From Flavisolibacter sp. (lineage in GTDB: Bacteria > Bacteroidota > Bacteroidia > Chitinophagales > Chitinophagaceae): a DNA stretch of 34,154 nucleotides. The stretch spans positions 1-34,154 of the forward strand of contig JAQBNG010000013.1 in assembly GCA_028288675.1 (NCBI GenBank), in the 5' to 3' direction. The notes under the pieces were generated by a model that did no database searches, was not told where the DNA came from, and saw only the letters and a program-made list of their open reading frames with translations. Both the position numbers and the translations under genes were made by a program. The first letter of the stretch is position 1. The number at the start of each line of letters is the position of its first letter. This document shows positions 25,054-32,260 of this stretch, piece after piece.

Positions 25054-25179
25054 ATGAAACCAACATTCTGCAAAATCAATTTTTCTGCAAACAGAAAGTA
25101 CTCATACTCAGAAGATCATTACTTGAACCTACTTACTATTAAGGTGCGGTTCTACAGTTATGCAGACAGTAACAACTAA
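25054..25179 (+). CDS. Possible 41-residue leader ORF or decayed gene start before GH2
   Basis: An ATG in the context GCTATATG lies 66 bp after the start of operator D, exactly where the real genes begin at sites A and E (64 and 69 bp). It opens 41 codons (MKPTFCKINFSANRKYSYSE onward) that end in TADSNN-like polar residues with no signal peptide or domain. GH2 begins 72 bp later. It may be a leader peptide or the scar of a gene once driven by promoter D; chance is possible. Confidence 0.2.
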   Translation: MKPTFCKINFSANRKYSYSEDHYLNLLTIKVRFYSYADSNN

Positions 25180-25251
25180 CATGGTGCCACTACAGCAATA
25201 ACAATCTTTAGAGGACAATAAAATAACTTGATAAACAATTAAGTGAGCCAA

Positions 25252-28227
25252 ATGATAAAATATTTGCTTTTAGTATTCTTCTGTGCTTTTCTAATAAATA
25301 GTGCATTGCTTGCACAAAGCACAGCACAGCGAATAAAATACAATTTCAACAGTGGCTGGAGAGTCTTTGTTGGTGATTTGAAAGAAGCCTCTGCACCGGG
25401 GTTTGATGATAAACAATGGAAAGCTGTCACCTTGCCTTATGCATGGAATGAAGACGATGCTTTTAAAAAAGACATTGTAAATCATTCTACCGGCATTGCA
25501 TGGTATCGCAAGCATTTTAAATTGCCCGCAACAACAAAAGCTCAGAAAGTTTTTTTAGAGTTTGAAGGCATCCGGCAGGCAGGTGAATTTTATTTTAATG
25601 GTGTGAACATTGGACTGCATGAAAATGGTGCGATGGCATTTGGCTTTGATGTAACAGATCTTGTGAAGTTTGGTAATGAAGAAAATGTTGTTGCGGCCAG
25701 GATTGATAACGACTGGAATTACAGGGAAAAAGCTACCAACACCAAGTACCAGTGGGAAGACAAAAACTTTAATGCTAACTATGGTGGCATTTCCAAAAAT
25801 GTCTATTTGCATATTACACCAAAAATTTATCAAACCCTGCCTTTGTATTCTAACCTAAAAACTACGGGTGTCTATATCTATGCTGATCATTATAACATCA
25901 AGGGAAAGTCTGCAACTATTCATGCGGAATCAGAGGTAAAGAATGAAACAAGCATAGTACAGCAAGTGAGCTATGAAGCATCAGTTATTGACTTGAAGGG
26001 CAAGCTTGTTCAAACCTTTACCAGTGCCGCAACAACCCTTGCACCCGGCGAAACAAAAATACTTAAAGCTTCATCGCATGTAAATGGCCTGAACTTCTGG
26101 AGCTGGGGTTATGGTTATTTGTACAATGTGCAAACAACATTAAAAGTGGCCGGTAAGCCTGTCGATGTGGTATCAACCAAAACCGGCTTTCGCAAAACTG
26201 AATTTAAACAGGGAATGATCTATCTCAATGATCGTGTAATAATGGTTCATGGCTATGCACAACGCACATCAAACGAGTGGCCGGCAATCGGGCAGTCGGT
26301 TCCTGCCTGGTTAAGCGATTACAGCAATGGGTTGATGGTTGAAAGCAACGGTAACCTGGTAAGATGGATGCACATCACGCCCTGGAAACAAGATGTGGAA
26401 AGCTGTGACCGTGTAGGGTTAATGCAAGCCATGCAGGCTGGCGATGCAGAGCATGATGTGGAAGGTGTTCGCTGGGAGCAAAGGAGATTCCTAATGCGAG
26501 ACGCCATTATTTATAACCGAAACAATCCAAGCATTATTTTTTACGAAAGTGGTAATGAATCAATCAGCGAGGCACACATGCGGGACATGAAAAGTATCCG
26601 CGATCAATTTGATCCGCATGGCGGTAGAGCAATTGGCAGTCGGGAAATGCTTGATAGTAAGACTGCCGAATACGGTGGCGAAATGCTTTACACCAATAAG
26701 AGTGCGCATATACCTATGTGGGCCATGGAGTATTCAAGAGATGAGGGGTCCAGAAAATATTGGGATGATCTTACACCACCTTATCACAAGGATGGTGATG
26801 GTCCCCTGCACAACGGTCAGCCAGCCAAAGACTATAACCGAAACATGGAATCGCATGCCATAGAAAATGTAAAAAGGTGGTTTGAATTCTGGAACGAAAG
26901 GCCCGGAACAGGTAAGCGTGTTAGTGCGGGTGGCGTTAATATTGTTTGGTCTGAAAGCAATACACATCATAGGGGTGAAGAAAACTACCGCCGTAGTGGG
27001 GAAGTGGATGCGTTGCGTATAAAAAAGCAGAATTTTTATGCAAACCAGGTTATGTGGGATGGATGGGTAAATCCTGAAAAACATCGCCTGCACATAGTCG
27101 GTCACTGGAATTACAATCCCGGTGTCAAAAAAGACATCTTTGTTATCTCTTCTTCTGATAAAGTAGAATTAAAGGTGAATGATAAATCTTTGGGTCAGGG
27201 CATAAAAAGTGACGGCTTTCTTTTTACATTCAAAGACGTTGAGTGGAAAGCTGGTAAAATTGGTGCTGTTGGTTACGACGAAACCGGTAAACAAGTTTGC
27301 AGTCAAACCATCAACACTGTAGGCCCTCCCATGGCCCTTCGGTTAACAACAATTAAGAGACCTACCGATTTTATTGCCGATGGACATGATCTGGTACTTG
27401 TTGAAGTGGAAGTGATCGACGCAAAAGGTAATCGTTGCCCAACTTCTTTAGACATGATTAATTATATCTTGAATGGCCCTGCAGAATGGAGAGGTGGTAT
27501 GGCTATGGGCCCAGATAATTATGTTCGTACCAAAACATTCCCGGTAGAAGGGGGGGTAAATCGTTTTTTAATTCGTTCTACCACGCAACCCGGTACAATT
27601 ACAATTAAAGCAAGTGCAGAAGGTTTAAAAGATGCTACATTAAGTTTAACTACTAAACCATTTATTACTGAAAACGGATTGTCTAAAGTTTTGCCTTCAA
27701 CTGGGTTGCCTTCTCTTTTAGGTAGAGGACCTACTCCGGCAACAGCTTCTTACATTATGACCCGAACACCTATTACTATCATTGATGCAATAGCCGGCGC
27801 CAATGCCGACACCACCTTAGCCAGTTACGATGACAATGAGTTATCGGATTGGGTAAATGACGGTAAGCTTTCAACTGCATGGATAGAATACACATTGGAA
27901 AGAGAAGCAACAGTGAGTGAGATTACGCTAAAGCTGAATAACTTTCGTTCAAGAGTTTATCCACTGCTCATAACTGTCGATGGCAAAGAAGCATTCAACG
28001 GCATGACGCAAACTACACTGGGCTATTATACCATTCGATGTAAACCGCAAAAAGGTAAGAAAGTAAGGATCCAATTAGTTGGTAGTGCTACCAACAACGG
28101 CGCGAATGGCGAAGTAGAAGTAAATGGCAAAAAACTGGATGATGGCGTAGTAAGAGATGACGCCAAAGCAAAGGGTACATTGAGTATTATTGAAGCGGAG
28201 ATTTATGAAAAACTCAGCGGGCAGTAA
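25252..28227 (+). CDS. GH2 family glycosidase (beta-galactosidase/beta-glucuronidase type), multidomain
   Basis: About 991 residues from the ATG at 25252, which gives a signal peptide (MIKYLLLVFFCAFLINSALL, then AQ); the in-frame GTG at 25243 is less likely. Domains in order: jelly-roll sugar-binding domain (about 25-190, with GIAWYRKHF), Ig-like domain (195-305), TIM barrel (about 310-600), beta-sandwich domains (620-810), and a C-terminal discoidin-like domain (about 845-990, LSDWVNDGKLSTAWIEYTL). The acid/base is expected at Glu436 in YESGNES and the nucleophile at Glu493 in WAMEYSRDEG. GH2 members remove beta-linked galactose, glucuronate, mannose or others, so the exact sugar is unknown; galactan side chains would fit a pectic substrate. 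It has its own candidate promoter D, about 220 bp upstream, and is followed by an 0.9-kb gap. Confidence 0.92.
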   Translation: MIKYLLLVFFCAFLINSALLAQSTAQRIKYNFNSGWRVFVGDLKEASAPGFDDKQWKAVTLPYAWNEDDAFKKDIVNHSTGIAWYRKHFKLPATTKAQKVFLEFEGIRQAGEFYFNGVNIGLHENGAMAFGFDVTDLVKFGNEENVVAARIDNDWNYREKATNTKYQWEDKNFNANYGGISKNVYLHITPKIYQTLPLYSNLKTTGVYIYADHYNIKGKSATIHAESEVKNETSIVQQVSYEASVIDLKGKLVQTFTSAATTLAPGETKILKASSHVNGLNFWSWGYGYLYNVQTTLKVAGKPVDVVSTKTGFRKTEFKQGMIYLNDRVIMVHGYAQRTSNEWPAIGQSVPAWLSDYSNGLMVESNGNLVRWMHITPWKQDVESCDRVGLMQAMQAGDAEHDVEGVRWEQRRFLMRDAIIYNRNNPSIIFYESGNESISEAHMRDMKSIRDQFDPHGGRAIGSREMLDSKTAEYGGEMLYTNKSAHIPMWAMEYSRDEGSRKYWDDLTPPYHKDGDGPLHNGQPAKDYNRNMESHAIENVKRWFEFWNERPGTGKRVSAGGVNIVWSESNTHHRGEENYRRSGEVDALRIKKQNFYANQVMWDGWVNPEKHRLHIVGHWNYNPGVKKDIFVISSSDKVELKVNDKSLGQGIKSDGFLFTFKDVEWKAGKIGAVGYDETGKQVCSQTINTVGPPMALRLTTIKRPTDFIADGHDLVLVEVEVIDAKGNRCPTSLDMINYILNGPAEWRGGMAMGPDNYVRTKTFPVEGGVNRFLIRSTTQPGTITIKASAEGLKDATLSLTTKPFITENGLSKVLPSTGLPSLLGRGPTPATASYIMTRTPITIIDAIAGANADTTLASYDDNELSDWVNDGKLSTAWIEYTLEREATVSEITLKLNNFRSRVYPLLITVDGKEAFNGMTQTTLGYYTIRCKPQKGKKVRIQLVGSATNNGANGEVEVNGKKLDDGVVRDDAKAKGTLSIIEAEIYEKLSGQ

Positions 28228-28437
28228 AAGTTGTAAAGTGGACTAATGGTGCCTTCATGGAACTCAAGTAGTAATCATATTCTTGTATTTCAATTGATAA
28301 GAGTGGCAGGTTTTTAGCACCTAATTTTAGATATTAAGTCAGGATAGCACAAGGCAATTGTTTTACCAGTAAAAATAATTTTAATGCTAACAATGAATTG
28401 CTGTTGTATGATGAAAATGAAATTTTTTCTGGTCAAC

Positions 28438-28455
28438 GCCTGAAGTTATTCAGGC
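28438..28455. repeat. Perfect 7-bp inverted repeat with 4-nt loop
   Basis: GCCTGAA, loop GTTA, TTCAGGC. It lies 211 bp after GH2. No T-run follows on either strand, so it is a poor intrinsic terminator. It could be an RNA hairpin in the 3' region of the GH2 transcript. Confidence 0.5.
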
Positions 28456-28762
28456 TTCAATATTCTAAACAGCAACCATTTTAAATTAAAAAAGACTTTG
28501 CGAAAAACCGGTCATCGTCTCTCATATGCAAACAACCGTTAGCACAAAAGTTGGTGAATAAAGTAACGCCTTCTACTTTATTGATCAATAAAGATTTTGT
28601 TTTTCTTCCTTGTATAATTAGGGCTCAGTTGTTATTCATCAAGGCCAATACGGACATATTAAAGTTATACAGCCAATTAAAAGTGCTCGTGGTGATGTAG
28701 GAAAGGGCCTTAACAACTTAGAAATACATAGATTCATGAAAAGGTCAATGAAAATCTGGGCT

Positions 28763-28789
28763 GGTTATCTAAAAAAATTTTAGATAACC
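28763..28789. repeat. Perfect 12-bp inverted repeat with 3-nt centre
   Basis: GGTTATCTAAAA (28763-28774), AAA, then TTTTAGATAACC (28778-28789). It is the longest perfect dyad I noticed in the window. No T-run follows the stem on the plus strand. It lies about 270 bp upstream of promoter E and could be a protein-binding palindrome, a bidirectional transcription end, or part of an untranslated RNA. Confidence 0.6.
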
Positions 28790-29057
28790 TATTTGCTGCG
28801 TAAAACCTGTTTGTCTCCTCTAAATCATAACGTGAATGAAATTGCAAGAGATGGCTTAAAAACAAAAGGAAGAGTGCATTTCTGATTGTTGCTTACACGT
28901 GAGCTGTAGAAACAACGCCCACGGCGACAGCCACGGTTTACGACTCCACAAACCGATGACAATTTGAAATGCACCAAAAGAAAACTTTCCCGTCGTAAAA
29001 GCAGCAACTTTTGAAGCAGTATCTATTCTTACTTCTGCTAACGTTATTAAAATCTTT

Positions 29058-29102
29058 CAGGACAGTTCAGGATAACTGTTAAAAAAAGTTAAAATAGTTT
29101 AG
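29058..29102 (+). promoter_or_regulatory. Candidate PUL promoter/operator E (tandem CAGGAC/CAGGAT)
   Basis: CAGGACAGTT at 29058 and CAGGATAACT at 29068 are phased by 10 bp and preceded by CTTT. A TAGTTTAG box starts 37 bp after the first copy (29095-29102). The SusC3 ATG lies 69 bp after the first copy, in the context GCTATATG as at GH105. This is among the clearest members of the promoter set. Confidence 0.55.
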
Positions 29103-29126
29103 TTCTTCATAAATCTCCACTGCTAT

Positions 29127-32100
29127 ATGACTAACAAAACTGCTTCCCCGAGAAGTGTTGCTATAACAACATGTTTGCTTTTGTTTTCTTTTCTGTCTTT
29201 TGCACAAAACACTTTTAAAGTTTCCGGTAAAATAAGAGACAATGCCGGCCAGCCTTTGGAGGGTGTTACAATACAGGAGAAGGGCACGTCCAACAGAACG
29301 CTCAGTAAAAATGACGGAAGTTTTAGCCTGTCCGTGGCATCGGGCAATGCGGTACTCGTAATAAGTTCGGTAGGCTTTAACCAACAAGAATTTCCCGTAA
29401 ACAACAATGCTGATTTTAATGCGTCGCTGGCGGCCGCTGCTAATTCAATGGAAGACGTAGTGGTAGTAGGTTATGCAACCGTAAAAAGAAAAGATGTAAC
29501 GGGTGCCGTTGCAGGTATTAATCAAAAAGATATCAGGTCCCGCCCGGTAGATAATGCACTACAGGCTATGCAGGGTAAAGTTGCTGGTGTAGACATTACT
29601 TCTAATGAGCGCCCCGGCCAGGTGGGTAGCATTAACATCCGTGGTGTACGTTCTTTAAAAGCATCTAACTCCCCGCTTTTCGTTGTGGATGGTATTCCGT
29701 TAAGCAGTGGTGGTATCGAGTATCTTAATCCTAACGATATAGAATCGATAGATGTATTGAAAGATGCATCGGCTACCGCAATTTTTGGATCGAGAGGTGC
29801 CAATGGTGTTGTAATTGTTTCAACCAAACAAGGGAAGGTTGGCAGAATGCAATTGAGTTTTAATAACTCTGTAATTATTGAAAATATAAATGACAGGGCG
29901 CCGGCTATGAGTGCTTCAGAATCTATCGATTTTCGTCGCTGGGCATATTATTATTCAAATCCTGTTCAATTCCCAAGAGGCGATAATCCTAATATAGCCA
30001 ATGATAAAACAATATTTCTTGCTACCAGCGACCCTGCTGCCTGGGCTAATATTGAAAAGGGCTGGGCATCGGGTAAATGGGACGGTTCCCTGGTACCAAC
30101 TACTGACTGGAAAGGATTGGTATCACAACAGGGTATTACAACCGACAATACTATAAGTGTTAGTGGAGGTACTAATAAAATAAAAGCGTACGGCTCCTTT
30201 GGATATTTAAATAATAAGGGGACTTCTATTGGCCAAAAGTTTACCAGGTATTCTGGTAAAGCAAGTGTTGATATTCAGGCTACTGATTGGTTTTCTATGG
30301 GTCTGAATATGAACTTATCCAATAGTGTCCAGGAGTTTGGTCAGTCCAGTTCAATTATTGGTTCGTTTGTTGGATCACCAGCCACCAGCGTTTATGAATC
30401 TGCAAGAAGACTTTACACCTATGCAGTTCCTTATGATGCTACCGGGGCAAGGGTTCTTAATCCGGGTGGAGACGTGGCATTCAAAAATGTGGTAGATGAA
30501 TGGAACTATACGCAAGATCAGCGTAAAACACTCCGGGCCTTTGGTAGTTTATATGCACAGGTCGATTTCGGTGGCATCAGTCATGTTCTGAAGGGATTAA
30601 AATACAGGATGAACTTTGGTCCCGATTTTTCTCAATACCAAAACGGAATTTATATTGATGGTCTATCTGCTGCCAGCAGCGGTATTAGCTCCGCATCTTT
30701 GCAAAAAGCGCAAAATTTTTCATATACCATCGATAACTTATTATACTATGATAAAGTAATAAGTAAACATAGTTTCGGTCTTACACTTTTGCAAAGTGCT
30801 ACCAAATTTGTAGCTGACCCGGTTACTACCATCATAGGATCCGGTATTCCATTCGCAAGCCAAAAATGGTATACACTGAATAAAGACGTTATTCCGGCTG
30901 CTAACCTTTCAATAGTTAGAACCGCTGATTTAATAGAACGACAATTAGTGAGTTACATGGCACGGCTAAACTATAGTTATGCTGACAAGTATTTATTAAC
31001 GGTATCTGCCCGCCAGGATGGTGCATCACAATTTGCACCAGGAAAAAAATATTCTTTGTTTCCAAGTGCTGCATTAGCATGGCGTATAAGAAATGAAGAT
31101 TTTCTCAAAAATGTAACCTGGATCAACGATTTAAAACTTCGTATAGGTGCTGGCGTTACGGGCAATTCAGCGGTTGATGCCTATACCACAAAAGGTGCTA
31201 TTACACCTTTATTTTATCCTTTTGTAAGTACCATCACTGCTGGTTCACTTCCATCTTCTGTATTTGCCAACCAGGAACTTGGCTGGGAAAAAACGACTCA
31301 ATATAATTTGGGGCTCGATTTTGCTTTTTTAAAAGGGCGCATTTCAGGCGCAATCGATGTTTATAGATCTAAAACCAAAGATTTAATACTGGCACGTAAT
31401 ATTCCTACGGTCACTGGCTTCAGTTCTACATTGCAAAATATTGGACAAACTGAAAACCGGGGCATTGATATAAGTATTAGCACGTTGAATATGACTACTA
31501 AAAGTTTTCAATGGACGACTACTTTAAATGCTTCCTTTCAAAAAGAAAAGATTATTTCTTTAGCAAATGGTAAGCAAAATATGATCAATGACACATTGTT
31601 TATTGGTCAACCTATCGGAGTAATTTATGGTATTAAGGCAAACGGTTTATGGCATGTATCTGATTCGGTGGAGATGAATAAATTCAATGCTAACCTGCCC
31701 ACTGGTAAATTTTCTCCGGGAAATGTAAGGCCAGTAGATCAAAATGGTGATTATAAAATTGATGCAAATAACGACCGTGTAATTATAGGGAATACGAGAC
31801 CAAGATGGATCGTGGGTATGACAAACGGGTTTACCTATAAGAACTTCGAATTGTCAATCTTTATATATGGTCGCTTAGACTATTGGTTTAATACTGGCGG
31901 CGAAGCCCAGGTGGCAAGAGCCAGTACACGGTTGATAAGTTATTATACTGCAAACAATACCAATGCTGAATACCAAAAGCCAATTTATTCCACTGGCACA
32001 GGTGACTTGTATTCCGGTTCATTAGGATTTCAAAAAGCATCCTTTATAAAAATCAGGAATATTTCAGGATCATATACTCTTGACCCGAAACTTGCAAAGA

Positions 32101-32243
32101 GCATGCATATGTCAAGTTTGAGATTGTATGTTCAGGCTACTAATCCAGGAATGCTTTTTTCAAAGATCAAATTCATGGATATGGACCTGGCTTCCTTTAC
32201 CAACAATCGTGGCTTCACCGTGGGAATTAATGCAGCATTTTAA
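29127..32243 (+). CDS. SusC-like TonB-dependent outer-membrane transporter (SusC3)
   Basis: 1038 residues, a standard SusC. The signal peptide runs to about SFAQ (27), then a carboxypeptidase-D-like domain (30-100, KVSGKIRDNAGQPLEGVTI), a canonical TonB box EDVVVVGYATVKR (109-121), and the plug with MQGKVAGVDI, INIRGVRSLKASNSPLFVVDG and VLKDASATAIFGSRGANGVV. A DQNGDYKIDANND calcium-loop-like motif lies near the C-terminus, which ends TVGINAAF. No STN domain is present. It forms a third transport system with the SusD 17 bp downstream, separated from the first two by the esterase and GH2 genes but apparently under the same type of promoter. Confidence 0.95.
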   Translation: MTNKTASPRSVAITTCLLLFSFLSFAQNTFKVSGKIRDNAGQPLEGVTIQEKGTSNRTLSKNDGSFSLSVASGNAVLVISSVGFNQQEFPVNNNADFNASLAAAANSMEDVVVVGYATVKRKDVTGAVAGINQKDIRSRPVDNALQAMQGKVAGVDITSNERPGQVGSINIRGVRSLKASNSPLFVVDGIPLSSGGIEYLNPNDIESIDVLKDASATAIFGSRGANGVVIVSTKQGKVGRMQLSFNNSVIIENINDRAPAMSASESIDFRRWAYYYSNPVQFPRGDNPNIANDKTIFLATSDPAAWANIEKGWASGKWDGSLVPTTDWKGLVSQQGITTDNTISVSGGTNKIKAYGSFGYLNNKGTSIGQKFTRYSGKASVDIQATDWFSMGLNMNLSNSVQEFGQSSSIIGSFVGSPATSVYESARRLYTYAVPYDATGARVLNPGGDVAFKNVVDEWNYTQDQRKTLRAFGSLYAQVDFGGISHVLKGLKYRMNFGPDFSQYQNGIYIDGLSAASSGISSASLQKAQNFSYTIDNLLYYDKVISKHSFGLTLLQSATKFVADPVTTIIGSGIPFASQKWYTLNKDVIPAANLSIVRTADLIERQLVSYMARLNYSYADKYLLTVSARQDGASQFAPGKKYSLFPSAALAWRIRNEDFLKNVTWINDLKLRIGAGVTGNSAVDAYTTKGAITPLFYPFVSTITAGSLPSSVFANQELGWEKTTQYNLGLDFAFLKGRISGAIDVYRSKTKDLILARNIPTVTGFSSTLQNIGQTENRGIDISISTLNMTTKSFQWTTTLNASFQKEKIISLANGKQNMINDTLFIGQPIGVIYGIKANGLWHVSDSVEMNKFNANLPTGKFSPGNVRPVDQNGDYKIDANNDRVIIGNTRPRWIVGMTNGFTYKNFELSIFIYGRLDYWFNTGGEAQVARASTRLISYYTANNTNAEYQKPIYSTGTGDLYSGSLGFQKASFIKIRNISGSYTLDPKLAKSMHMSSLRLYVQATNPGMLFSKIKFMDMDLASFTNNRGFTVGINAAF

Positions 32244-32260
32244 AAACAAAACATTGAAGT

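Larger units (their letters stand above)
28228..29057. other. Intergenic region between GH2 and SusC3
   Basis: About 830 bp without a convincing gene on either strand; the only frame near 60 codons (28825-29007, minus) has an Arg/Cys/Ser-rich translation with no recognisable start region or motif. The stretch holds two perfect inverted repeats (28438-28455 and 28763-28789), described separately, and ends at promoter E. I see no insertion-sequence ends, tRNA or transposase relics. Confidence 0.6.

Noticed and set aside
26734-27105. 123-codon minus-strand frame
   Set aside because: It lies wholly inside the GH2 catalytic and following domains, which carry clear motifs on the plus strand; it is a shadow frame.
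28825-29007. 60-codon minus-strand frame in the gap before SusC3
   Set aside because: Arg/Cys/Ser-rich translation with no motif, and no promoter-like sequence or neighbour supports it.
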